From: JAUIBE01 sp035267185
GTDB lineage: Bacteria > Pseudomonadota > Gammaproteobacteria > Xanthomonadales > SZUA-36
NCBI GenBank assembly: GCA_035267185.1
Contig: DATFLY010000146.1
Location: 1 to 36,396, forward strand
Reading direction: 5' to 3'
DNA: 36,396 nucleotides
Within the stretch, counting starts at the first letter, position 1. Each line of letters opens with the position of its first letter. The notes under the pieces are model-generated. The model ran no database searches and had not been told where the DNA came from. It worked only from the letters and a program-made list of their open reading frames with translations. Below are positions 9,533-17,482 of this stretch, one piece after another. The position numbers were made by a program, and so were the translations under genes.

Positions 9533-10278
9533 CGTGCAGCCGCCAGCTCGCGTACCCGATTGTCCTCATCCTCGCGAAGCCGATGCATGGTTTCTTCATC
9601 GACAATGCGACCATCGAACATAAAAATACGGGTCTGGGCGAAATCAGCATAACGGGGATCATGCGTCACCATGCAAATGGTGGCCCCGGTTTTGTGCAAT
9701 TCGTCGAGGAGCAGCATGATTTGCTCACCATTCCTGGAATCCAGGTTGCCTGTCGGCTCATCAGCAAGCAGGATCGAAGGTGAGCCCACCAGTGCACGTG
9801 CCACTGCCACGCGCTGTTGCTGACCGCCGGACAATTGTGACGGATAATGGTTAAGGCGATGCGCCATACCCACTCGCTCCAGTGCATCCAGGGCCTTCTC
9901 GCGCCGTTCTTTACGACTAACCCCATCACGATATGTCAGAGGCAATTCAGTGTTCTCGGCGATGGTCAGGTCACCAATCAGGTTGAACGCCTGGAAAATG
10001 AATCCAATCTCACGGTTCCGAATGCTGGCACGCTCATTGACCGTGATGTCTTCCACCGGAACGCTGCCCAGCCAGTACTTGCCATCGCTGGGCGTGTCCA
10101 GCAATCCAAGCAGTGACAGCAAGGTCGACTTGCCGCAACCCGAGGGTCCGGAGATCGATACGTACTCGCCTTCCTGGATCGAAAAGTGAATACCGGCCAG
10201 GGCATGAGTCTCCACCTCGTCGGTGTAGTAGACCTTGCGGATGTCTTCCATCTTGATCAGCGGGTTTTCTGAATTCAT
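9529..10278 (-). CDS. ABC transporter ATP-binding protein (MacB/LolD type)
   Basis: About 249 residues from the chosen ATG. Walker A is GPSGCGKS (44-51), the ABC signature is LSGGQQQRVAVARA, Walker B is ILLADEPTGNLD, and the switch histidine is in VTHDP, so it should be catalytically active. The sequence type matches ATPases that pair with MacB/LolCDE/FtsX-like permeases. The frame is open to an upstream ATG at 10317, which overlaps the adaptor stop by 4 nt. However, AAAGGAAG lies at proper distance before the ATG at 10278 and family members begin near this point, so I prefer the shorter form. It is the only ATPase gene in a locus with four permeases, so it is probably shared by all of them (inference). 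Confidence 0.94.
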   Translation of the reverse strand: MNSENPLIKMEDIRKVYYTDEVETHALAGIHFSIQEGEYVSISGPSGCGKSTLLSLLGLLDTPSDGKYWLGSVPVEDITVNERASIRNREIGFIFQAFNLIGDLTIAENTELPLTYRDGVSRKERREKALDALERVGMAHRLNHYPSQLSGGQQQRVAVARALVGSPSILLADEPTGNLDSRNGEQIMLLLDELHKTGATICMVTHDPRYADFAQTRIFMFDGRIVDEETMHRLREDEDNRVRELAAAR

Positions 10279-10313
10279 GCTCGCTTCCTTTGAATCTGCT
10301 AAATGTTGTTTAT

Positions 10314-11567
10314 TCATTCAAGTTTCAGGGTGTCAAAATCGTCCCAGGCCGAGGTATCCGAGAGGATCACCAGGTCTCCGGGCGCCAGGCCCGACTCGAC
10401 TTCAATCAGGTTCACCGATGCCCGGCCGAATACGACGTCGACTCGACGAGCCGCTCCGCTTTCATCCATTTTGAACAGGCTCAGCGTGCTGCCAGGCTGC
10501 CCATATGCGGGGCGCCCGACGAAGATCACGTCACTCAGGCGTTCGATTTCGATGGTGCCGTCCACTGACAGGTCCGGACGGGCACCCGCAGGCAGGTCGC
10601 CAACCAGCTCAACATCCACCTGCACAGTGCCGTTTTGTACTGCAGGATCGATTCGAATGACTCGTCCTTCAACAATTCCATTTCGGGTGTCGACATTGAC
10701 CGGCTGATCAAGCTGAACGTCTCTTGCCTGGGTCTCGGAGATACGCAATTCTGCGATCAGTTCGTCAGGACGAGCCACGCGGGCCACATTGGCCCCCAGC
10801 GGCACCTGCTGACCTTCTTCCACTGGCACTTGCTGCAAAACACCGGCGATTCCGGCCCTGATGCTGAGATCTTCGACCTGCTTGTCGCGCTGTTGCATCA
10901 GGCGATTGGCCTGCTCGACCGAGGCCCTGCGGGCATCAAGCTGTGCCTTGATCGAGGACTGCAGGCGGCTGATTCTCTGCTCTTCCAGTTCGACCCGGAC
11001 TTTGAGCTGATCGGCACGCAACTGTGATTGCTGATACTGGAGTTTGGAAACCACACCATCCTTGGCCAGACCCCCTTCAGCCTCGGCCTGGAGACGAGCG
11101 CTTTCATAGTCAGCCTGGACAGCAGCAAAATCAGCACGTGCGTCCAGCAACTGACGATCGAGTTCAGCTTCCAGTGACAGCCAGTCTGCCTCAGCCGCAG
11201 CCGCCTGCCAGCGTGCCTCATCAGCCTGCTGCATCAATTCGGGGTTTGAAAGCTCGGCCACGATCGTATCGGCCTCCACACGGGCACCGGGCTTGACAAG
11301 CAGCCTTTCGACCCGACCCGCAGAAGCTGCAGGAATCCAGCGGATTTCCTTTGGCACCAGTGTTCCGGGGCCTCGAACCTCGCGCAGAAATTCACCTTCG
11401 CGAACGGTATCCATCCACACGGCATTGCGCGCCACCGTGGGCGCAGCCGGCCCCAGGGATGAAACCGCAACACCAACCACCACCAGGGCAACGATGCCAA
11501 TCGCACCATAAATCCACTGCTTTTTCTGGCGCCTTTGTTTTATATCGGGACGATGAATATCAACCAT
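10314..11567 (-). CDS. HlyD/MacA-type periplasmic adaptor (membrane fusion protein)
   Basis: A 417-residue protein with a single N-terminal transmembrane segment (about 20-40) after a basic cytoplasmic start. A lipoyl-like half motif lies near residues 75-105, followed by a long coiled-coil hairpin (about 110-225, rich in Q, A, R and E), the second lipoyl half (about 235-270) and beta-barrel domains to the end. It would link the inner-membrane ABC permease to an outer-membrane channel, but no TolC-like gene is in the window. It is the first gene of the second export unit. The predicted sigma-54 transcription start is only about one base before its ATG and no ribosome site is seen, which suggests a leaderless message. 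No other Met codon lies near the N terminus to offer a better start. Confidence 0.92.
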   Translation of the reverse strand: MVDIHRPDIKQRRQKKQWIYGAIGIVALVVVGVAVSSLGPAAPTVARNAVWMDTVREGEFLREVRGPGTLVPKEIRWIPAASAGRVERLLVKPGARVEADTIVAELSNPELMQQADEARWQAAAAEADWLSLEAELDRQLLDARADFAAVQADYESARLQAEAEGGLAKDGVVSKLQYQQSQLRADQLKVRVELEEQRISRLQSSIKAQLDARRASVEQANRLMQQRDKQVEDLSIRAGIAGVLQQVPVEEGQQVPLGANVARVARPDELIAELRISETQARDVQLDQPVNVDTRNGIVEGRVIRIDPAVQNGTVQVDVELVGDLPAGARPDLSVDGTIEIERLSDVIFVGRPAYGQPGSTLSLFKMDESGAARRVDVVFGRASVNLIEVESGLAPGDLVILSDTSAWDDFDTLKLE

Positions 11568-11578
11568 GATGTTTTATA

Positions 11579-11594
11579 TGCAGATTTAGTGCCA
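11579..11594 (-). promoter_or_regulatory. Sigma-54 promoter before the adaptor operon
   Basis: On the minus strand TGGCAC-N5-CTGCA, one mismatch from the consensus TGGCAC-N5-TTGCW, with the invariant GG and GC at correct spacing. The -12 C is at 11580, so transcription should begin at about 11568, next to the adaptor ATG at 11567. The promoter before the lone permease has the same CTGCATAT variant. Confidence 0.82.
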
Positions 11595-11600
11595 GTTTTG

Positions 11601-11613
11601 TAACTGATTGATA
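11601..11613 (-). promoter_or_regulatory. IHF-binding site, adaptor promoter
   Basis: The minus strand reads TATCAATCAGTTA, a full match to the IHF consensus WATCARNNNNTTR. It lies 21 nt upstream of the -12 C, between the sigma-54 promoter and the upstream activator element, where IHF commonly bends DNA to let an NtrC-type activator touch the polymerase. The second promoter has an IHF match at the identical distance. Confidence 0.7.
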
Positions 11614-11668
11614 AAAAAGCATATATCCTTGTCTTTGGTCCTCAGATAAATTCACTTTTCCCAAATTC

Positions 11669-11689
11669 GGGAAATCGGGTCTCACTTTC
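11669..11689 (-). promoter_or_regulatory. Upstream activator element, adaptor promoter
   Basis: A 21-bp element matching 16 of 21 positions of the element at 14244-14264, including ten identical bases (tctcactttc on the plus strand). It lies about 101-121 bp upstream of the predicted start, a usual distance for NtrC-type enhancers. A partial dyad (GGGA-N7-TCTC) is visible. A second tcacttt lies exactly 30 bp closer to the promoter (11652-11658), and a TTTCCC-N6-GGGAAA inverted repeat at 11657-11674 overlaps the region. Binding by the locus's own regulator is inferred. Confidence 0.6.
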
Positions 11690-11692
11690 GAG

Positions 11693-14107
11693 TTACCGCT
11701 TCAGCACAAGTGACGGCTGGATCCGACTGGCACCAAGGGCCGGAACCAGGCAGGAAAAGACCGCCACCACTGTCAGCACCAGCAGGGTTGCACCCAGCAC
11801 ACCACCTGACAGGGAAATCACGGAAGGAGAAATCCTGGCAACCACCTGTGATGCCAGTACCGCACCGCCCAGGCCCAGCAGCAAACCACCTCCCACAGCC
11901 TTCATGCCGGTTCGCATGACCGTGCCCACAAGCGCCTTTCTGGAAGCCCCCAGCGCAAGTCGAATACCCAGCTCGAACCGACGCTGGCTGACCCAGTAGG
12001 CCAACGTTCCGTATACGCCCGCCGCTGCGACCACCAGGGCAATCATTGCAAAGACCGTCAGAAGGAATCCGAAAAATTTCTCGGTCGCGATTGAATCTTC
12101 TACCAGGGAGGTCAGGGGTAGTACGTTATAAGCGGGTTGAATCGGGTCTACCTCCAGCAGTGCACGTCGCATACTCCCGGCCAGTCCTTCAAATTCACCT
12201 TCTGCACGAATCGCAAACGAAAAAGAGTGGGTGGCAAACTGGGAAAATGAAGTAAACATCTCGGGGCGGCGTTCGGTGCCCAGGCCGTAATAGCTGGTAT
12301 CGCCCACCACACCGATGACCTCAAACCACTCCCAGTCATAAGCCGGTGTATTAATCCGTTTACCCACCGCGTCTTCTCCCGGCCAGAGCTGCTCGGCAAG
12401 CGCCCTGGTCACCACAATGACTCCTGGTGAATCGTCAGTGTCTGTGGAATCAAAGGTTCGCCCCTGCAAAAGTGGCACACCCAGCGTCCTGAAAAAATCC
12501 GGGGTGACAATCCGGTAATCAACCTGGGGCAATGCACCTTCATAACCGGCCGGCATGTTTTCTGTCTTAACGGGCAGATCGTAGTTGGTACCCAGCGGGT
12601 CCATCGGAAGTGTCGAAGCAGCCGTGGCGCTTGCAACGCCCGGTAAGGCATTCAGTTTCTCAAGCACACTGTCGATGTATTGAGCCACATCATGATCTTC
12701 GGGATACCTTCTCTGTCCAAGATACACACGGGCTGCAAGAACGCCGTCAGACTGAAAGCCCGGGTCCGAGTTCTGGAGCTTGTTGAGCGTGTAAATCAGG
12801 GATCCGGATGCAGACAATAGTGTCACAGCCAGTGCAACCTGACCCGCCACCAACAGCACGCGCAAGCTGCTGGCTCGTTTTCCGCCTGCCAGGCTTCTTC
12901 CGCCTTCGGAAAGCAAGGATTGCAGATCCATCCGACCCGCCTGGTAAGCCGGAATCAATCCGAACACAACGGCAGTAATCAATGAGGTGAGCCAGCCAAC
13001 CAACATCACAAAGATGCCCACGCTCGATTCGCCAACGCGTGGTAAAAGTTCAGGTTGAAACGACAAAAGCGCAGGCTGGAGAATGGCTGCAAGACCCACT
13101 CCTATGGCGCCACCCAGCGCACCAAGCACGAGGGTTTCCGTCAGGACAATCTGAATCAGCCGCCGCCGGTTGGCACCCAGGGCCGCACGCACAGCCAGTT
13201 CGCCTGCCCGGGTTGTGGCGCGGGCCAGTGTCAGGCTGGCAATGTTGGCGCAGGCCAGCAACAACACCAATGCAGTCGCCCCCAGTGCGGCCAGCAGGGA
13301 GGCACGCACCCCGCCTGAGATGTAATCATCCAGTGGAAAGATCCGGGTTTCAGCGCCTGAGTAAATATCGGCCAGGCCGTCTTCTTCCAGCAAGGCATCA
13401 ATGTGTGCGAGATCCGCGGCTGCCTGTTCCTGGCTGACACCTGGTGCCAGGCGGCCAACCACCCAGAGCCAGCGATCATATCGTTCCCAGCGTTCCACCT
13501 GGTTTGAAAACCCCGTGGGGACATAAACATCGACAGCAAGTGCAGGAAGCTCATCGCTCCTGGGCATCACCCCGATCACCTCCACCGGGTTGTCATTCAA
13601 CCTGATGGTTTGGCCGATGATTTCCGGGTCCTGCCCCCACAAATCAGTCCACAGACGATGGCTGATGACGATGTTCGTTCCCACCTGTAATTCTGCTGCA
13701 TCATCCAATGCAAAGCCGCGACCCAACATGGGCTGGATGCCCAGGACCTGGTGGAAATTCGGATAGACTGCAAGACCATCAATAGAGATCGGCCCATCCC
13801 CAGGGTCAAGAACCAGGCGGCTGGCGCCGAAAGCAGTCAGATCTTCAAAGGTCTGATTCATCTCCCGCCAGTCGACAAAAATTGAGCTGGACGCATCGCC
13901 GGCGATCATCTCGTCTGTCAGAGAGACTTCCTTCACCGCCACCAATCGTTCCGGGGATTCGAACGGCAGTGGCTGCAGCAGTACGGAATAGACCAGTGAG
14001 AAAACCGCGGTACAGGCACCAATGGCAACTGCCATGGTTGTGATGACGGCCCAGGAGTAGCCCTGTGCTTTGATCAGGCCTTTGATGGTTTGTCGAATCA
14101 GGTTCAT
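11693..14107 (-). CDS. Duplicated FtsX/MacB-type ABC permease (ADOP-like), copy 4, separately promoted
   Basis: An 804-residue permease with the tandem FtsX/MacB-core layout. It has an N-terminal helix at about 20-45, a central FtsX block with ANIASLTLARATTRAGELAV, and a C-terminal FtsX block. It is the most divergent copy at the C terminus: it ends IQPSLVLKR and lacks the ALRYE-like tail of the other three. It is transcribed from its own sigma-54 promoter, and no terminator is visible before the adaptor operon 125 bp downstream, so read-through is likely. Only a weak ribosome site (CGGAT) precedes the ATG. Its separate but identically built promoter suggests it is co-induced with, but dosed independently of, the main transporter. 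Confidence 0.9.
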   Translation of the reverse strand: MNLIRQTIKGLIKAQGYSWAVITTMAVAIGACTAVFSLVYSVLLQPLPFESPERLVAVKEVSLTDEMIAGDASSSIFVDWREMNQTFEDLTAFGASRLVLDPGDGPISIDGLAVYPNFHQVLGIQPMLGRGFALDDAAELQVGTNIVISHRLWTDLWGQDPEIIGQTIRLNDNPVEVIGVMPRSDELPALAVDVYVPTGFSNQVERWERYDRWLWVVGRLAPGVSQEQAAADLAHIDALLEEDGLADIYSGAETRIFPLDDYISGGVRASLLAALGATALVLLLACANIASLTLARATTRAGELAVRAALGANRRRLIQIVLTETLVLGALGGAIGVGLAAILQPALLSFQPELLPRVGESSVGIFVMLVGWLTSLITAVVFGLIPAYQAGRMDLQSLLSEGGRSLAGGKRASSLRVLLVAGQVALAVTLLSASGSLIYTLNKLQNSDPGFQSDGVLAARVYLGQRRYPEDHDVAQYIDSVLEKLNALPGVASATAASTLPMDPLGTNYDLPVKTENMPAGYEGALPQVDYRIVTPDFFRTLGVPLLQGRTFDSTDTDDSPGVIVVTRALAEQLWPGEDAVGKRINTPAYDWEWFEVIGVVGDTSYYGLGTERRPEMFTSFSQFATHSFSFAIRAEGEFEGLAGSMRRALLEVDPIQPAYNVLPLTSLVEDSIATEKFFGFLLTVFAMIALVVAAAGVYGTLAYWVSQRRFELGIRLALGASRKALVGTVMRTGMKAVGGGLLLGLGGAVLASQVVARISPSVISLSGGVLGATLLVLTVVAVFSCLVPALGASRIQPSLVLKR

Positions 14108-14152
14108 GCGAAATCCGTTGCTGACAAAAGTTTGTAAAAGACACCCTGGATA

Positions 14153-14168
14153 TGCAGATTATGTGCCA
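14153..14168 (-). promoter_or_regulatory. Sigma-54 promoter before permease copy 4
   Basis: On the minus strand TGGCAC-N5-CTGCA, with the same single deviation from consensus as the other promoter and a shared AATCTGCATAT stretch. The predicted start is near 14142, giving a normal leader of about 35 nt before the ATG at 14107. Confidence 0.82.
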
Positions 14169-14174
14169 AATTCA

Positions 14175-14187
14175 TAAACTTCTGATA
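14175..14187 (-). promoter_or_regulatory. IHF-binding site, permease copy 4 promoter
   Basis: The minus strand reads TATCAGAAGTTTA, a full match to WATCARNNNNTTR, 21 nt upstream of the -12 C, exactly the spacing found at the adaptor promoter. An A-rich run (8 A on this strand) follows upstream, as often seen beside IHF sites. A short palindrome, CTGATAATCAG, overlaps it. Confidence 0.7.
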
Positions 14188-14243
14188 ATCAGGGTTTTTT
14201 TTCGGCCTGAATATATTCGCCCAACATACTATGTCCCGTGATT

Positions 14244-14264
14244 GAGAATCCGAATCTCACTTTC
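14244..14264 (-). promoter_or_regulatory. Upstream activator element, permease copy 4 promoter
   Basis: Partner of the element at 11669-11689, with 16 of 21 identical positions and nearly the same distance to the promoter (90 versus 89 nt to the -12 C). Here the dyad is clear: TGAGA-N7-TCTCA on 14243-14259. It is the best single candidate for the binding site of the NtrC-type regulator encoded at 703-2094. The rest of the 14108-14410 spacer shows no gene and no convincing plus-strand promoter. Confidence 0.65.
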
Positions 14265-14410
14265 AGGAACACAATGAAACGATTTTGATCTCGGTTTGTC
14301 TCCTGATTGCACCAACCCATCTTTCGGCATGTGACGAACAGCCACCAAATAGCGTCAAATAGTAAGTACAACATCTGAATGACAAAAAATTATCTATGTG
14401 GGAGATATTG

Positions 14411-14914
14411 ATGTTCAAGAGAATCGTTTTCTTCAGGCGTCCGGCAATTGCTCTGTTGGCTGCGGTACTTGCAGCTTCTTTGCCCGCCTCGTCCATGGCG
14501 CAAACCATCAGGGAACATGAAGCTCAACAGGCCGAAGACGCAGAACGACCCTTCAAAATAGAGAGCCGTCAGCAATTTGCCTGCGCTGAAGTCGGCCTGT
14601 CCGAAACCGGTGGAGCCACAAGCCACGAAATTAACCTGACCCCAAAATATGTCGAACGCTGTGAATTGATTAAAGTTGGCACCAGGCTTCACGAATGCAA
14701 GAAGTACCGTTACACAGATGCCATCATAGACAATCGCGGCGTGGTAAAAATACCCACCGAGGATGGTGAACCGGTAGAATTCTGGTTTGACGAGGAAACG
14801 CGGATCACCGGCGGATCAGCTTCGCAACTCAGGGAAGGCGCCGGCAAAGGTACACTTACGTTCGAATGGCCAGACAAAAAATCATTCAAATACCTGTGTG
14901 CTGCCATGCATTAA
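14411..14914 (+). CDS. Exported protein of unknown function
   Basis: A 167-residue protein I do not recognise. It begins with a signal peptide (basic MFKRIVFFRR, a hydrophobic core, and probable signal peptidase I cleavage after SSMA, near residue 30). The mature part has four cysteines (two near residues 58-80, one in HECKKY, one in LCAAMH), which could form disulfides in the periplasm. The ATG at 14411 is chosen because GGGAG lies 6 nt before it; an in-frame ATG at 14396 has no ribosome site and would lengthen the signal peptide. Its stop overlaps the next start by one base (TAATG), so it is translationally coupled to the lipoprotein hydrolase, suggesting a shared job. Confidence 0.75.
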   Translation: MFKRIVFFRRPAIALLAAVLAASLPASSMAQTIREHEAQQAEDAERPFKIESRQQFACAEVGLSETGGATSHEINLTPKYVERCELIKVGTRLHECKKYRYTDAIIDNRGVVKIPTEDGEPVEFWFDEETRITGGSASQLREGAGKGTLTFEWPDKKSFKYLCAAMH

Positions 14915-15690
14915 TGACAAAACAGGAAAGTTTAAGCGCACTTCGAAAGTCCTTTTTTTTATACGCCCTCTTGTTGACGACGACGGCGATACTTCCTGCA
15001 GGCTGTGCATTTGCACCGCCAACTGAGACGCCCCTGCCCCAGATCCGGTTTGTCGACAACAATAAGCAGTCCAGCGCACTGATCATCATGTTGCCTGGCA
15101 GAGGTGACCGGGCAGAAACATTTGTCGCTGAAGGCTTCCAGCACCAGGGTCAACAATTCGGCTTCGATACAATCATGGTTGATGCGCACTTTGGCTACTA
15201 CAAAGAGCGCAGCCTGATACCCAGACTTCACCAGGATATTGTTCTGCCGGCCAAGGCTGCTGGCTACCAGGAAATATGGATGCTGGGTGTATCGATGGGT
15301 GGCTTTGGATCAGTGCTTTATGCGTCCAATCATCCTGAAGAACTGGATGGCGTGATCTTGTTGGCCCCCTATCTGGGCGACCGCAACGTCATTGACGAAA
15401 TTGAAGAAAGTGGCGGACTTGAATCGTGGAACCCGGCTGAATCAAATCTTAAGGATTACGAAATCGCAGCCTGGTCCTGGCTCAGAGATTCAACCAGCAA
15501 TGATTCACACTCGCAGGTGGTACTGGGGTACGGGCTTTCAGATCGCCTGGCATCTGCATATCCGGTTCTGCTTGAGCGTCTTGACGCTCAACAGATTTAT
15601 ACCGTTGAAGGGGGGCATGGCTGGCGTTCCTGGATTACATTGTGGAACGAGATTTCGGCAGAGCTTGATTTCCAACCAGATCCCCAGTGA
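14914..15690 (+). CDS. Alpha/beta-hydrolase lipoprotein
   Basis: A 258-residue protein from the ATG at 14914. A lipoprotein signal (hydrophobic 14-27, lipobox LPAGC with Cys31) predicts membrane anchoring. The hydrolase fold is shown by the nucleophile elbow GVSMG (Ser127), an oxyanion-type HGxxG-like strand region (IIMLPGRGD), a likely Asp in GLSDRL (about 207) and the catalytic His in GGHGW (about 235), in the normal order. It is probably an esterase, lipase or thioesterase acting in the envelope; the substrate cannot be read. It is coupled by a TAATG junction to the upstream exported protein. The frame is open further upstream (to 14866), but that would bury the lipoprotein signal. Confidence 0.85.
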   Translation: MTKQESLSALRKSFFLYALLLTTTAILPAGCAFAPPTETPLPQIRFVDNNKQSSALIIMLPGRGDRAETFVAEGFQHQGQQFGFDTIMVDAHFGYYKERSLIPRLHQDIVLPAKAAGYQEIWMLGVSMGGFGSVLYASNHPEELDGVILLAPYLGDRNVIDEIEESGGLESWNPAESNLKDYEIAAWSWLRDSTSNDSHSQVVLGYGLSDRLASAYPVLLERLDAQQIYTVEGGHGWRSWITLWNEISAELDFQPDPQ

Positions 15691-15771
15691 TCGGAAAACC
15701 ATTCGATCACCTTAGACGACTGGCTTACCCGCTTCGATGATTTGCCCGCCAACAACGACATAATTTGCGCC

Positions 15772-15777
15772 TATAAT
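15772..15777 (+). promoter_or_regulatory. Possible -10 element (TATAAT)
   Basis: A perfect TATAAT lies 31 bp before the start of the small exported protein at 15809. No good -35 hexamer is present at 16-18 bp, so this is a weak or activator-dependent promoter at best. Confidence 0.35.
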
Positions 15778-15808
15778 AGGGTTAACTTCACAGGAAAGGG
15801 CCCTAGAT

Positions 15809-16246
15809 ATGCGCTTCGCTCTCGTTACGCTTGTTGTTGTCGCGTCCCTGCTTTTTGTAAACCCGACCCAGGCAAGAAACACGTTGCACCAACTTCCGAT
15901 TGCCGATGTGTTGAACAACCCTGATTATGCCGCTCAGCTCGAAGGCGTAAAATTTTATTTTGGCAACCAGCCGCACCCTGAAGTGGTCAAGAGCTTTGGC
16001 CAGGATCGAACCAACAAGAAAACCAATGCTTTCGGGAAGTCCGATGATGAGGCGTGCCAGTGGGTCATGCTTTCCGCGTTGCTGCAGCTGAAGCAGCGGG
16101 CAGATCAGCTTGGCGCCAACGCGGTGATCAATATCAAATCAAACTACAAGAACAATCTGACCAGCAGTGAAACCGAATACACCTGTGGTGCCGGGGCCAT
16201 TATGTCTGGTGTGGCGCTGGTCGGAGACTTTGTCCTGATTGAGTAA
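15809..16246 (+). CDS. Small exported YbjQ-like protein
   Basis: A 145-residue protein with a signal peptide (cleavage probably after TQA, near residue 22). The second half, with LKQRADQLGANAVINIKSNY and a closing strand GVALVGDFVLIE, resembles the GANAV motif region of YbjQ/heavy-metal-binding-type proteins. Homologues are often misnamed 'excinuclease ATPase subunit', although there is no ATPase motif here. Two cysteines (DEACQW and YTCGAG) could form a disulfide in the periplasm. AGGAAAGGG precedes the ATG. It lies between the export locus and the pigment cluster, ends 10 nt before the convergent ketosynthase gene, and has no evident link with either. Confidence 0.7.
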   Translation: MRFALVTLVVVASLLFVNPTQARNTLHQLPIADVLNNPDYAAQLEGVKFYFGNQPHPEVVKSFGQDRTNKKTNAFGKSDDEACQWVMLSALLQLKQRADQLGANAVINIKSNYKNNLTSSETEYTCGAGAIMSGVALVGDFVLIE

Positions 16247-16255
16247 GAATTGCGA

Positions 16256-17482
16256 TCAGGCGTGACGGCGGAAAATCAACGAGGTATTGATACCGCCGAA
16301 TGCAAAATTGTTACTCATGACATATTCGGTGTCGATTGATCGCCCATTGGCTGTGATGTAATCGAGTTCAGCACATGCCGGATCGATATTGTTCAGGTTG
16401 ATTGTGGGTGCAAACCACCCGTTCAGCATCATCTCAATCGCAAGCCAGGCCTCCAGCGCCCCACATGCACCCAGGGTATGGCCCATGTAACTCTTCATTG
16501 AACTGATCGGAATATCTGGCCCGAAAAGCTGATTTGTCGCCGTGGATTCAGCCACATCTCCCCGGTCTGTGGCTGTTCCATGGGCGCTGATGTATCCGAT
16601 GGCCGCTGGTTCCAGATTTGCGCATTGCAGTGAAAGCTCCATCACGTGTTTCATGGTTTCCGGAGATGGTTGCGTCACATGCATGCCGTCAGAGTTTGTC
16701 CCGAAACCAACAATTTCGGCATAAATTCTTGCACCACGAGCCAGCGCATGATCCCGATCTTCCAGAATCAAGGTGCCAGCACCCTCTCCGATGACCAGGC
16801 CGTCACGATCGCGGTCAAAAGGCCGTGGCGTTGATTCGGGTTGATCATTCATTGTGCTGGTGGCGTAAAGCGTATCGAAGACAGCGGCTTCCGTGGGACA
16901 TAGTTCTTCTGCACCACCAGCAATCATGATGTCCTGTAGTCCGTTTCGAATGGTCTCGTAAGCGAATCCAATGCCCTGGCTGCCTGACGTACATGCACTG
17001 GAAGTAGGAATCACACGTCCCTGCAAACCGAAGTAAACACCAATGTTTACCGGCGCAGTGTGGCCCATCATGCGAATGTATGTTGTGGCCGACAAACCTT
17101 CTACAGATTTTTTAAGGAGCATATCTGCAAAGTCTGCAGTGGCATCCGTACTGCCCGTTGATGAGCCATACGACACACCTGCCCTGCCCTGGTGCAGAAC
17201 CGGATCGTCAAGTAAGCCTGCATCCCTCAGGGCGTTTTCACTTGCAGCCGTTGCCATTTTGGAGACCCGACCCATGGTGCGTGTTCGCTTGCGCGTGAAA
17301 TGGGCGGGCGGCTCGAAATCGAGGACGGGTGCGCCAAGACAGGTATTCAGTCCTTTATATTCGGCCCAGGTTTCAATTCGCTGAACACCATTGGTGCCGG
17401 CACGCATACGCTCACTGGCTTTTGACCAGGAATCACCGATCGGTGAAAATGCCCCCATACCGGTTACCACGACACGGCTCAT
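16256..17482 (-). CDS. 3-oxoacyl-ACP synthase, FabF type (ApeR-like)
   Basis: A 408-residue ketosynthase from the ATG at 17482. The full Cys-His-His triad is present: Cys164 in SSACTSG, His301 in SAHGTATD and His335 in MGHTLGA, with a C-terminal NNFAFGGINTSL motif. It should catalyse decarboxylative condensation of acyl-ACP with malonyl-ACP during polyene extension or priming. The start is set by GGAGGA upstream and a TGATG overlap with the ketoreductase stop; a longer frame to 17545 would run deep into that gene. It is the last gene of unit A, which matches the end position of the corresponding gene in enterobacterial aryl-polyene operons. Confidence 0.92.
   Translation of the reverse strand: MSRVVVTGMGAFSPIGDSWSKASERMRAGTNGVQRIETWAEYKGLNTCLGAPVLDFEPPAHFTRKRTRTMGRVSKMATAASENALRDAGLLDDPVLHQGRAGVSYGSSTGSTDATADFADMLLKKSVEGLSATTYIRMMGHTAPVNIGVYFGLQGRVIPTSSACTSGSQGIGFAYETIRNGLQDIMIAGGAEELCPTEAAVFDTLYATSTMNDQPESTPRPFDRDRDGLVIGEGAGTLILEDRDHALARGARIYAEIVGFGTNSDGMHVTQPSPETMKHVMELSLQCANLEPAAIGYISAHGTATDRGDVAESTATNQLFGPDIPISSMKSYMGHTLGACGALEAWLAIEMMLNGWFAPTINLNNIDPACAELDYITANGRSIDTEYVMSNNFAFGGINTSLIFRRHA

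Noticed and set aside
11657..11674. TTTCCC-N6-GGGAAA inverted repeat as a terminator of permease copy 4
   Set aside because: The stem is AT-flanked and short and no T-run follows on the minus strand; it overlaps the upstream activator region and is more likely regulatory or chance.
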